Origin: Aequorivita soesokkakensis
GTDB lineage: Bacteria; Bacteroidota; Bacteroidia; Flavobacteriales; Flavobacteriaceae
Reading direction: 5' to 3'
Length of the DNA stretch: 45,405 nucleotides
Assembly: GCF_001641085.1 (NCBI RefSeq)
Contig: NZ_LXIE01000007.1
Location: forward strand, 1 to 45,405
Shown piece by piece: positions 7,708 to 16,795 of the stretch. Position 1 is the first letter of the stretch, and each line of letters begins with the position of its first letter. Position numbers and translations under genes: made by a program. The notes below the pieces were generated by a model, which was not told the origin of the DNA, searched no databases, and worked only from the letters and a program-made list of their open reading frames with translations.

Positions 7708-8118
7708 ATGAATACATCAGATACATTTTTAGGGGAAGGATGGAGTTTTCCGCCGCATTTTGATAAGAAAACTGGGGAATTGGTTACAACTGCGGGAGTT
7801 GTTGACATTAATAAAAGCCTCGAAATTCTTTTATCAACCCGTTTGGGCGAGCGGGTAATGCTTCCGAATTATGGCTGCAATCTGGAAGAACTACTGTTTC
7901 AACCACTTGATGTGACCTTAAAAACATATGTAACGGAATTAATAAAAACCGCAATCCTTTATTACGAACCCCGAATCGATACACAAACCGTAACATTGGA
8001 TGCCACAAATGAATTGAATGGCGAAATTTTAATAAACATTGAATACGTGGTCCGAATCACCAACTCACGGGCAAACATGGTATTTCCATTCTATAAAACC
8101 GAAGGAACTGAAGTATAA
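7708..8118 (+). CDS. gp25-like baseplate wedge protein (Pvc9-like)
   Basis: 136 aa with the gp25/W lysozyme-like baseplate fold, which nucleates the sheath at the baseplate. Diagnostic stretches are FLGEGWSFPPHFD near the N-terminus, INKSLEILLSTRLGERVMLPNYGC (the family core, about residues 34-57), LEELLFQPLD, and a C-terminal region with INIEYVVRITNSRANMVFPFY. Despite the family name it is a structural protein, with no catalytic role expected. It ends five bases before the large baseplate gene. Confidence 0.93.
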   Translation: MNTSDTFLGEGWSFPPHFDKKTGELVTTAGVVDINKSLEILLSTRLGERVMLPNYGCNLEELLFQPLDVTLKTYVTELIKTAILYYEPRIDTQTVTLDATNELNGEILINIEYVVRITNSRANMVFPFYKTEGTEV

Positions 8119-8123
8119 AAACA

Positions 8124-11100
8124 ATGGCAAAAAACTGCGAAAATAAATTCCTGATAAACCATAAGGGCACCGAACAAACCCAAAGGTCAATCAGCGCTAT
8201 GCTTTCAGAAAATCTAAACCTGAACGATTTTTCAACGGAAGACTGGATGAAGTTTGCATATAATTTCGCTTCGGAAGTAAATTATTTTTCAGTTGAAAAC
8301 GCTACAGTACCATCGGGAAATTGGGAATCATTTTTTATCGAAAAGGATAAAATAAAAAGTTTTCTTTCTGAAGCTGAAAATTCCAATAACCTCACCCCGC
8401 ACCTCACCCTTTTTGTGTGTTTTCTGAAATTGCTTGAAATTTCCAAAACACATTTTAACACGCTTACCAAAAGACATCTCGATTTCTATTACAACGAAAT
8501 TCTTCAAATAGATAAAAAAGCTCCGGTCGCAGATAGTGTTCATCTCATTTTTGAATTGGCCAAGAATTTTTCTACATCTAAAGTAGATGAACACACGCTA
8601 CTGGAGGCCGGAAAAGATGCATTGGGAAAACGTCTTCAATATGCAACCGATAAAGAAGTTGTAATCAATAAAGCGAGTGTTGCCGCGTTAAAAAGCGTTT
8701 ACCATCACAGAAAAACCAACAATCTAAACCCAAATGAATTCAACGAACTATTCGTTGCGCCAGCAGTAAATTCAGTAGATGGAAAAGGCGAACCTTTTAA
8801 AAGTGATGCAAATTGGTTGCCTTTTGGTTATCCAACCCATTTTAAACCTTCAGTTCCTTTGGAAACGCCCAATTTGGGTTTTGCAATTGCCGCTCCAACT
8901 TTAAATTTAGCCGAAGGAGAACGGATTGTTCAAGTGATTTTCAATCTTGATAAATCAATTCCGGTTTTTAATATTTCGCAGGTTATTGATTGCATTGACG
9001 TTTTTGCAACGGGTGAAAAAGGATGGCTCGGACCTTTTAAAATTTCAGCTTCTGTCAATGGTTTTACATCTTCTATTGGAAATAAAACAGTCCAACTTTG
9101 CTTAAAAATCGATAAAACCGAAAAAGCAATTGTTTCCTATAACAAAGAAATTCACAAAGAAAATTTTGAAACCGAGCAACCTGTTTTTCGATTTCTTCTG
9201 AAAACAAAACAACCTGAATTCACTATTGGGTATAATCTTTATACAGAATTGCTTCAGAAAAAAGTAAAAAAAGCAACAATAAAAGTCTCCGTTTCCGAAG
9301 CTGAAAAATTGCAACTGAAAAATGATTTCGGAAATCTCGCAGCTGACAAACCCTTTTTTCCTTTTGGAACGCAGCCAATGGAGCGTTCGGCATTTTATAT
9401 TGACTATCCCGAAATGTTCAGCAAAAAGTGGGATACAGTTTCGCTTAATGCTTCTTGGCTAAATACTCCGGCCGATTTCAAACAACATTACATTGCTTAT
9501 AGAAGAGATGATACCAATTTCAATCTTTCGCCAAATCTCTATTTTCAAACGCTGTACTTCAATTTTAATACGGTAACCAAAAAATACGCAAAGCCTTCTG
9601 GTTTAGCTTTTAATCCCACCTCAAGTCCGAACAATCTTTACGTTACTGGAAATGATTATTTCAAAGCGAAAGTTTCCATTGAAAACAATGAAAATTTGGT
9701 TTCAGTAAATGATACTTTTACGCTTTTCACCAAAAATGGGGAAATATTTGAAAGCAATCTATCAGTAAATAATTCAAATTATACAACTGGGAAAAACGGA
9801 CCAATAAAGCTTTCATTAAATCAATCATTTTTGCACGCTTTGTTTCCAAAAGTTTATGCGCTCGCACTTTCCACGGAAGAAGATACCGTATTGCCAAATG
9901 AGCCCTATACTCCAATAATTGAAAAAATGGAGCTTTCATATACGGCAAGTCAAGAAGTGGATTTTGGTATTTCACAAACTGCAAATCTTGAAAAAATCCA
10001 GCTTTTTCACGAGCATCCGTTTGGGCAGGCGGAAACTTCCGAAACTTTGGTTCCCACCTATTGTATGGGCGGTGAGCTATATATCGGTCTTGAAAATACC
10101 GAAGATTTGCAGCAAGTTCAGCTTTTATTCCAATTGCTTGAAGGAACCGAAAATCCTTTGGCGGAAACTTTTTCTTCTTCGAAAAAAATTTCTTGGTCTG
10201 TTCTTTCAAACAATTTGTGGATGGAACTTACGAGCGATTATCTTTTGGGAAATACGACAGATAATTTCCTAAAAACAGGAATCGTAACCATTACAATTCC
10301 TAGAGAAGCTACAACTGACAATACATTATTGAGTTCAGGTTTGGTTTGGATTCGCGCGAAAAGTCCGAAAAGTTTTGATGCGGTTTGCAGATTTATAAAT
10401 ATTCACGCACAGGTTATTACATCAACTTTCTTAGATAATGGCAATGAACTTTCCCATCTTGAAAACGGGTTGCCATCTGAAACGATAAGCAAACTTACCG
10501 AGCGTGATTCAGCAATAAAAGGCGTTTCTCAACCGTACAATTCCTTTGGCGGAAAAGCTGAGGAAAGTGATGAAAGCTACTATCGCCGTATAAGTGAAAG
10601 GATTCGTCATCGCGACCGCGCAATTTCACTGTGGGATTATGAACATTTAATTCTTCAGAAATTTCCGGAAGTTTATAAAGTGAAATGTCTTAATCATACA
10701 AAAGGGAATGATTATCATTCCCCCGGAAGTGTTGCTGTAGTTGTAATTCCTGATATTAAAAACAACAATGCTTTCGATATTTTTCAACCGCGATTGAGCA
10801 CTGCAAAGCGAAACGAAGTTCAAAATTATATCAATGATTTGAATACATTTTTCGTTTCTGCGGAAATAATAAATCCCGATTACGAAGAGGTTGAGGTTAC
10901 GCTTGGCGTGAAATTCAATATAGGTTTTGATGAAAATTTTTACACAAAACAATTAGAGGAAGACATCAAAAAATACCTTTCGCCGTGGGCATATTCTGAA
11001 ACCTCTGTTCTGAATTTCGGGGTGGCTTTTCACAAAAACAAACTTATTTCCTATTTGGAAAACCAACCGTATGTTGACTTTTTGGACGATGTGATTGTAA

Positions 11101-11261
11101 AACACAGAACTTCTGAAACAGCTGTATATATTGAAAAAACTAATGTAATTCCATCGAGTCCGAAAGCGATTTTAGTTTCGGCAAAAAAGCATTTTATAAC
11201 TGCAGTCCAATCAAAATGCAGTGTACAAACCCCTAAAAAACCTGTGGTATGTCTTCCGTAA
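8124..11261 (+). CDS. Large baseplate wedge protein, gp6/J-like (Pvc11-like)
   Basis: 1045-aa baseplate component. The recognisable baseplate J-like part is C-terminal, about residues 800-1010: GVSQPYNSFGGKAEESDESYYRRISERIRHRDRAI (split here as GKAEESDESYYRRISER and LRHRDRAI-type RHRDRAISLWDYEHLILQKF), then VAVVVIP and a segment LGVKFNIGFDENFYTKQLEEDI. The larger N-terminal part has no motif I can name and probably forms the outer arms of the wedge. Its last 13 bases overlap the next gene's start (11249-11261), so the two wedge subunits are coupled and probably form a heterodimer, as Afp11/12 do. Confidence 0.9.
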   Translation: MAKNCENKFLINHKGTEQTQRSISAMLSENLNLNDFSTEDWMKFAYNFASEVNYFSVENATVPSGNWESFFIEKDKIKSFLSEAENSNNLTPHLTLFVCFLKLLEISKTHFNTLTKRHLDFYYNEILQIDKKAPVADSVHLIFELAKNFSTSKVDEHTLLEAGKDALGKRLQYATDKEVVINKASVAALKSVYHHRKTNNLNPNEFNELFVAPAVNSVDGKGEPFKSDANWLPFGYPTHFKPSVPLETPNLGFAIAAPTLNLAEGERIVQVIFNLDKSIPVFNISQVIDCIDVFATGEKGWLGPFKISASVNGFTSSIGNKTVQLCLKIDKTEKAIVSYNKEIHKENFETEQPVFRFLLKTKQPEFTIGYNLYTELLQKKVKKATIKVSVSEAEKLQLKNDFGNLAADKPFFPFGTQPMERSAFYIDYPEMFSKKWDTVSLNASWLNTPADFKQHYIAYRRDDTNFNLSPNLYFQTLYFNFNTVTKKYAKPSGLAFNPTSSPNNLYVTGNDYFKAKVSIENNENLVSVNDTFTLFTKNGEIFESNLSVNNSNYTTGKNGPIKLSLNQSFLHALFPKVYALALSTEEDTVLPNEPYTPIIEKMELSYTASQEVDFGISQTANLEKIQLFHEHPFGQAETSETLVPTYCMGGELYIGLENTEDLQQVQLLFQLLEGTENPLAETFSSSKKISWSVLSNNLWMELTSDYLLGNTTDNFLKTGIVTITIPREATTDNTLLSSGLVWIRAKSPKSFDAVCRFINIHAQVITSTFLDNGNELSHLENGLPSETISKLTERDSAIKGVSQPYNSFGGKAEESDESYYRRISERIRHRDRAISLWDYEHLILQKFPEVYKVKCLNHTKGNDYHSPGSVAVVVIPDIKNNNAFDIFQPRLSTAKRNEVQNYINDLNTFFVSAEIINPDYEEVEVTLGVKFNIGFDENFYTKQLEEDIKKYLSPWAYSETSVLNFGVAFHKNKLISYLENQPYVDFLDDVIVKHRTSETAVYIEKTNVIPSSPKAILVSAKKHFITAVQSKCSVQTPKKPVVCLP

Positions 11262-13909
11262 AAACATACAGCACCATTGCAAAGAATACGTCCACGCAGG
11301 ACGATCTTGATTATGAATTCCTTCGAAAAAAAGGAATTGAATACATCGAGTCTTTAGGAAGTGGTTTGTGGACGGACTACAACGCGTACGATCCGGGAAT
11401 AACCATTTTGGAAGTTTTGTGCTATGCCATTACCGATTTGGGTGCGCGGCTTTCCCTTCCGTTGGAAAATATTTTGGCAGAAGAAAATAATCCGAGTTTT
11501 TTAAACGAACAATTTCTAACCGCGGAAAATGCACTTCCTATAAAACCAGTTGCAGCACTGGATTACCGAAAATTGTTTATCGATATTGAAGGCGTAAAAA
11601 ACGCTTGGTTGAAAAAACACGAAAAGAAAGTGTATGCTAATTGTAAAGAAAATAAGCTTTCATACAGACCTTTTGAAATAAAAGAAAAATATAAAAAAGA
11701 CTTCCTTTTAAATGGATTGTATGATGTTTTGGTGGAATTGGACGAGTTGGATGTTGAAATTTTCAACACCGAAGCAAAGCAAATAAAAGAAATTAAACGG
11801 CTTAAAAATAAAGTTCGAACAGTCTATCACGCGCATCGAAATCTTTGCGAAGATGTAATTGAAATCGAAGAAGTTGAAAACCATCCCGTAGCTGTTTGCG
11901 CCATCGTGGAACTGAAACCTGAGGCGGATGAAGACAAAATTCACGCTGAAATTTTATACACAATTGACGAATATCTTTCCCCTTCCCTCCGCTTCTATTC
12001 GCTAAAAGAAATGTTGGAAAAAGGTTATGCTTCCGATGAAATTTTTAACGGCCCGCTGTTGAATAATGGGTTTATAGACAATTCTGAACTTCGAAAAACT
12101 GAACTTCGAAAAGAAGTGCGATTGACAGATTTGATAGATTTAATTCAAAAAATCGAGGGAGTTGATGTAATTCGAGATATAACCATCAATAATTGCGACG
12201 GAAAAACTGAAAGTAAAAAAATCTGGAATCTCTGCGTTCCGGTTGGAAAAAAACCGAAACGATGTGATAAAAGTTCATTCAGTTATTACAAAGGATTTCT
12301 TCCGCTGAACATAAACAAAAAAGCAGTTAAGGATTATCTCGAAGCAATTTATGATGAAATTGAGGCCAATATTCTCGATATCGCTTCCCAGAAAAAATCA
12401 TTGGAATTGCCTGTGGGAAATTATTCCGGCGTTGGGGATTATAGTACAATTCAAAATGATTTCCCCGAAGTTTACGGCGTTGGTGAGCTTGGCGTAAAAA
12501 GCACAGCAACCATTGCAGAACGAGCGAAAGTGAAAGAATTGAAAGCATATCTTTTATTTTTTGATCAGATTTTCGCAAGCTATTTCGCTCATCTTAAAAA
12601 TGTAAAAGACATTTTTTCAATCAATGGAGAGCTTGACAAAAGTTACTTCACCCAAATGGTCGAAAACGTAAAAGATCTTTCCGAATTGGTTTCTGCCAAT
12701 TATTCTTCCGATGAAAATATTACAGATATTTTGTTTTCAGACTTGGATGATAAAGTTTTGCGTAGAAATAAAATGCTCGACCATTTACTTTCGCGTTTTG
12801 CTGAAAACTTCAGTGAATATGCTTTTTTGATGAAGCAATTGTATGGCAGCAATACAGATGCAGCTGTGATCAAAACGAAAGAGCGTTTTCTTCATCAATA
12901 TGGAATGATTGGTTGCGAGCGGTCTTTGAGTTTTAATTATTACGAACAGGAAGATGCCGATTTGTGGGACACGGGAAATGTTTCGGCATTTCAAAAACGG
13001 ATTGCGCTTTTAAGCGGTAACCCAAATTATTTCCGAAGAAATTTTTCTGACGATCCTTTGGAGATTTACGAAGAGATTGATACAGATGGAATTATTGAAT
13101 ACCGCTTCCGTTTCCGAAGTAAAAACAAGGAAATACTTTCATCTTCCAGCAAGCATTACCACAATTTGGCTTCGCTCTATAAGGAAATTTTAGATGTGAA
13201 AAATTACGGACGCTTTGCCGAAAACTATGAAATAAAAGTGAATGTAGCCGGAAAGTTTTATTTCAATCTCACCAATCCGAACATTCCTGAAACTACAGAT
13301 GAAGATCACGTAATTGCTAGAAAAATTTCGAGTTATACCACGCAAGCTGGCGCTGAAACTGCAATTGCAAAAACAGTGGCTTTTATAAACACGCTCGATT
13401 TCAATGAAGGAATGTATGTTATTGAACACATTCTGCTTCGTCCCGATGTAACAACCGATACAGCGCCCGAAAATACTTTTTTACCAATCTGCACGGACAA
13501 TTGCGAAGGTTGTGAAGGTATTGATCCATATTCTTTCAGAGTTTCCATCGTGTTACCCGGTTGGACCGAACGGTACAGCAATGTTGATTTCAGAAGGTTT
13601 TTAGAAGAATTGATTCAAAAGGAGTTGCCTGCGCACATTATGGCAAAAATATGTTGGATTGGCTACCCAAAAAGTTACGTTACCAAAGGCGATGAAAATG
13701 AAATGGTTGAACTTGAAAAAGCTTACAAAGAATGGCTATTTGCCAAAACCGATATTGGTCAAAAACAACCTACCACAAAACTGAAACGTCTCATAAAAAT
13801 AATGAGCACGCTACACACAATTTATACACAAGGAAAACTTCACGTTTGTGATGATGATGAAGAACAACAAGATATTATCCTGGGCAGGACCAACCTGGGC
13901 AAACTTTAA
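11249..13909 (+). CDS. Second large baseplate wedge protein (Pvc12-like)
   Basis: 886 aa. The N-terminus holds the conserved wedge signature WTDYNAYDPGITILEVLCYA followed by ITDLGARLSLPLENILAEE. A later Cys-rich patch (CTDNCEGCEG) precedes a domain with YSFRVSIVLPGWTERYSNVDFR and ELPAHIMAKICWIG, a C-terminal module typical of bacteroidotal CIS baseplate proteins. It starts inside the end of the previous gene by 13 bases. It is the probable partner of the 1045-aa wedge. No enzymatic motif is visible. Confidence 0.87.
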   Translation: MSSVKTYSTIAKNTSTQDDLDYEFLRKKGIEYIESLGSGLWTDYNAYDPGITILEVLCYAITDLGARLSLPLENILAEENNPSFLNEQFLTAENALPIKPVAALDYRKLFIDIEGVKNAWLKKHEKKVYANCKENKLSYRPFEIKEKYKKDFLLNGLYDVLVELDELDVEIFNTEAKQIKEIKRLKNKVRTVYHAHRNLCEDVIEIEEVENHPVAVCAIVELKPEADEDKIHAEILYTIDEYLSPSLRFYSLKEMLEKGYASDEIFNGPLLNNGFIDNSELRKTELRKEVRLTDLIDLIQKIEGVDVIRDITINNCDGKTESKKIWNLCVPVGKKPKRCDKSSFSYYKGFLPLNINKKAVKDYLEAIYDEIEANILDIASQKKSLELPVGNYSGVGDYSTIQNDFPEVYGVGELGVKSTATIAERAKVKELKAYLLFFDQIFASYFAHLKNVKDIFSINGELDKSYFTQMVENVKDLSELVSANYSSDENITDILFSDLDDKVLRRNKMLDHLLSRFAENFSEYAFLMKQLYGSNTDAAVIKTKERFLHQYGMIGCERSLSFNYYEQEDADLWDTGNVSAFQKRIALLSGNPNYFRRNFSDDPLEIYEEIDTDGIIEYRFRFRSKNKEILSSSSKHYHNLASLYKEILDVKNYGRFAENYEIKVNVAGKFYFNLTNPNIPETTDEDHVIARKISSYTTQAGAETAIAKTVAFINTLDFNEGMYVIEHILLRPDVTTDTAPENTFLPICTDNCEGCEGIDPYSFRVSIVLPGWTERYSNVDFRRFLEELIQKELPAHIMAKICWIGYPKSYVTKGDENEMVELEKAYKEWLFAKTDIGQKQPTTKLKRLIKIMSTLHTIYTQGKLHVCDDDEEQQDIILGRTNLGKL

Positions 13910-13920
13910 AGACCAAAGTT

Positions 13921-16545
13921 ATGAGCATTAAATTAATGGAAATTACTCCACAGTACCGTTCCTTCGTGGACGACCAAGTACTGACCTCCGGGCAGCTGAA
14001 CGAATTTATTGAATATTTTGAGGACCAAGATCGGTTAACGCGTGTATGCCTTGTGGGCGTTGGCGTAGCTTGCGGTTTTAAGGTTTCGGTAAACAATCAA
14101 AATTCGTTGATAACGATTACGCAGGGTTGTGGCGTTACGACCGATGGTGACTTGCTGAAACTTCAAAAAAGTATCAAGGATTCTTCCGATACTTCAATTG
14201 TTTTGGAAAGCATCAAATATTCACATTTTCGGGATTTTGAGGATGATAAAGCGAAGTACAAGCACTTCAAAAATGGAAATGTAACTATAAATCTTTGGGA
14301 ATTGATTCCGCAGGAAAAAGTTGATTTGGAAGCTGGTCATCTTCCAATTAATTCACAATTGCTCAACGAAAAAGTTATCGTTTTATATTTGGAATGTTTT
14401 CCTAAAGAAGCGGATATATGTACTACAACAAATTGCGACAATCAAGGTCAGCCAAATGTTCAAAATTTAAGAGTACTGCTAATTGATAAAGAAGATGTTG
14501 AAAATGTAATCAATTCCAAAGATGGAATTTTCACGAAGCACAATGTTTACGAAGCATTTACAAATCTTCCGCAAACTGCTGTTCCGAAAGTGATTTTGAA
14601 TGGGAACAATACAAGTTCATACGCAAAATTGTCCGCGTCATATAAATCTGCTATAACTTCTTCAAAAAATAATTTGCATTCCGCGTTTACAGAATTGTTT
14701 CAAGGTTTTTCTGAAATACTCGGCATTTTGGACGGCACTTCAAACACGATGTTAAACCAGATAACAAATTTGGATGATTTCAATACAAATGAAAAGGTTC
14801 AATATCGCTATGATTTAGTAAAGGATTTAAGTGATACTTACAATGAATTGGCCGACATTCTTTTAAAATTGAAAACCGAATGTTGCCCAAATATTGAAGC
14901 ATTTCCAAAGCATTTATTATTGGGCGCAATTTCTTCCGAAGAAATTTTTCCCGAGTTGCGCCACGATTTTTACCATTCTCCAACAAATAATGAATACGCA
15001 AAATATCTCAAAATGGCGAAAAGTCTGGTTCAGCGTTTGGTTTTGGTTTTGGACAATTTTATTCTTTCGGACGAAAGACAGATTGCTATAACTCCTTCAA
15101 AAGCCTGTGGGAAGTTAGGCGAAAAAGCAATCCCTGTTTATTACGAAGTTGACAATGAAATACTCACCGCGTGGGATTTCAACAAAACCGAAAATTATAA
15201 ACAACGATTCAACGTAAGCTTTCATAAAGAAAACCTTGCGCCGAATAGTTGGGTTCAAAATCCATTGAATTTTGAATTGGATTGCAACGATTTTTATAGA
15301 ATTGAAGGACATTTTGGGCATCCCGCACAGGATAGCCGAAATGCAATCAACGGATTAAAAAATGATCACGCCTTGGATTTTGACTGTTTGCTTTTCGATC
15401 TTCAAAAAGACCCGCAAGCGTTTACTACTTTCTTAAAGGAAAATCCTTCAATAAGTCATAAAGGAGGCGTTCAAAAAGGGGGAACTTTTATTTTGGTTTC
15501 CGAAAGGGAAAATGTGGTGGCGGATTTTTGTATTTTGAATAAAATTAATGCTTCTTCCGAAGGTTGCTGTTCTTTAATGGAATGTACCTACCCTTGGATT
15601 AGTTCATTGAAATATATGAACAATCTTTCCCGAAGTCTAAAAGGAACGCAAAGCCGAAGAAGCCCGATGCCGAAAAACTATATTCTTCAAATTATTGAAT
15701 ATAGAATTAACGGCGAACCGCTTATAAATACTACTACAACGATAACTATTCCTTTGGAGCAAATTTTCCTGCGAAGAATTCACGCGGTTACTGAAGCGCT
15801 AAACAAAAAATTTGACAAAGGCGTTGTTTTCGATTTTAATGAAAGTCAAAAACGTTTGGTAATTACACGCGCTAAGGAAGACACATTTACTATTCGCATG
15901 CGCGAGATATCACAGGCAAATAACAATGCAATTTATACTTATAGTAACAGCGGAATGTTTCGAAATAATAAAATTTTCCGCCCAGATGCAATGCGCTGCC
16001 GTGATTTAAAAAGTTATCGCGAAGCATTTTATCAAAAACTTCATGCACAAATTGCGCCCGTAAACAAAGACGACGATTACGGAACATTTGATGAGAAATG
16101 GGCAAAATGGAGCAGATTGACTGAACGATTGGTAAGAAACAGTGATATTATTGAAGCCGGACTTACACGAATGATTACTTCGTCAGCTCAATTGCCACAG
16201 GAAATAAGAAGTTTGATCGCCATTATAAAAAGGGATTTTCAAGCAGCGGGAACTGGTGTAAATCTACAATTCCGTTTGGATGGTGATTGGGTTAATGGTA
16301 CCTGGGTAAACAAATTTATGCTGGATCATCACAGGGCCAATAAGAAAAATACCCACGATGATATTGTACTATTCGTGAATTTGCGAAAATTCCTCCACAA
16401 CGAGACTGGAGTCACAAAACTGTCCATTTACATTCCGAATTTTGACTATTCACAAGTTTTGGATGCTGCAATAGCAAAACACAAAACTGTTGCCGATTTC
16501 TATTTTGGAGCAGCGCCCACAGGAGAAAATTTTATAACTATATGA
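13921..16545 (+). CDS. Unknown 874-aa eCIS protein in the tail-fibre position
   Basis: The N-terminus (MSIKLMEITPQYRSFVDDQV, then LTSGQLNEFIEYFEDQDRL and CLVGVGVACGFKV) followed by ITITQGCGVTTDGDLLKL resembles baseplate-attachment segments of tail-associated proteins. The middle and C-terminal parts are mixed helix/strand without a named motif. There are no collagen-like, adenovirus-knob or lectin signatures of the Afp13/Pvc13 fibres. Its position, after both wedge proteins and before the tape measure, is exactly that of Pvc13. It may anchor the receptor-binding apparatus or be a peripheral baseplate protein. The stop overlaps a tiny ORF (ATGA at 16542-16545). Confidence 0.75.
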   Translation: MSIKLMEITPQYRSFVDDQVLTSGQLNEFIEYFEDQDRLTRVCLVGVGVACGFKVSVNNQNSLITITQGCGVTTDGDLLKLQKSIKDSSDTSIVLESIKYSHFRDFEDDKAKYKHFKNGNVTINLWELIPQEKVDLEAGHLPINSQLLNEKVIVLYLECFPKEADICTTTNCDNQGQPNVQNLRVLLIDKEDVENVINSKDGIFTKHNVYEAFTNLPQTAVPKVILNGNNTSSYAKLSASYKSAITSSKNNLHSAFTELFQGFSEILGILDGTSNTMLNQITNLDDFNTNEKVQYRYDLVKDLSDTYNELADILLKLKTECCPNIEAFPKHLLLGAISSEEIFPELRHDFYHSPTNNEYAKYLKMAKSLVQRLVLVLDNFILSDERQIAITPSKACGKLGEKAIPVYYEVDNEILTAWDFNKTENYKQRFNVSFHKENLAPNSWVQNPLNFELDCNDFYRIEGHFGHPAQDSRNAINGLKNDHALDFDCLLFDLQKDPQAFTTFLKENPSISHKGGVQKGGTFILVSERENVVADFCILNKINASSEGCCSLMECTYPWISSLKYMNNLSRSLKGTQSRRSPMPKNYILQIIEYRINGEPLINTTTTITIPLEQIFLRRIHAVTEALNKKFDKGVVFDFNESQKRLVITRAKEDTFTIRMREISQANNNAIYTYSNSGMFRNNKIFRPDAMRCRDLKSYREAFYQKLHAQIAPVNKDDDYGTFDEKWAKWSRLTERLVRNSDIIEAGLTRMITSSAQLPQEIRSLIAIIKRDFQAAGTGVNLQFRLDGDWVNGTWVNKFMLDHHRANKKNTHDDIVLFVNLRKFLHNETGVTKLSIYIPNFDYSQVLDAAIAKHKTVADFYFGAAPTGENFITI

Positions 16546-16628
16546 AGAAAATAGCTGAAAATAGGGCAAAAAAAGAAGGGTATCAGTCGGTAAAATTGTA
16601 CAATCCGAATGATACCCCTATGGGTTAA
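16542..16628 (+). CDS. Possible 28-aa ORF coupled to the 874-aa gene
   Basis: Starts within the stop of the preceding gene (ATGA overlap) and encodes a lysine-rich peptide MKKIAENRAKKEGYQSVKLY followed by NPNDTPMG. The coupling is suggestive, but the length is too short to judge by composition, and an ATGA overlap can occur by chance. It could be the remnant of a longer gene. Confidence 0.2.
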   Translation: MKKIAENRAKKEGYQSVKLYNPNDTPMG

Positions 16629-16795
16629 ACAAGATAAGAAAAAGGACTAACAAGAATGGACAAAAGGAACGAATGTAAATAACAATCGAAAGAACTAAAG
16701 GACAAACTATAAAAGAACTAAGACTACACTATAACAACCCAGTAATTCATCTCTGAATCGAATAGCAAATATAGGTCTAAAAAACTAAAAAACAA
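16629..16795. other. A-rich spacer splitting the eCIS operon
   Basis: With the tiny ORF ahead of it, this makes a 250-bp stretch without a convincing gene, the largest interruption in the injection-system cluster. I see no TAnnTTTG promoter, strong hairpin or terminator in it. Composition becomes more A/T-rich from here through the tape-measure gene. Confidence 0.5.

Noticed and set aside
9727-10209. 160-aa minus-strand ORF inside the 1045-aa baseplate gene
   Set aside because: It lies wholly antisense to a well-supported gene, and its Lys/Phe-rich translation has no recognisable motif.
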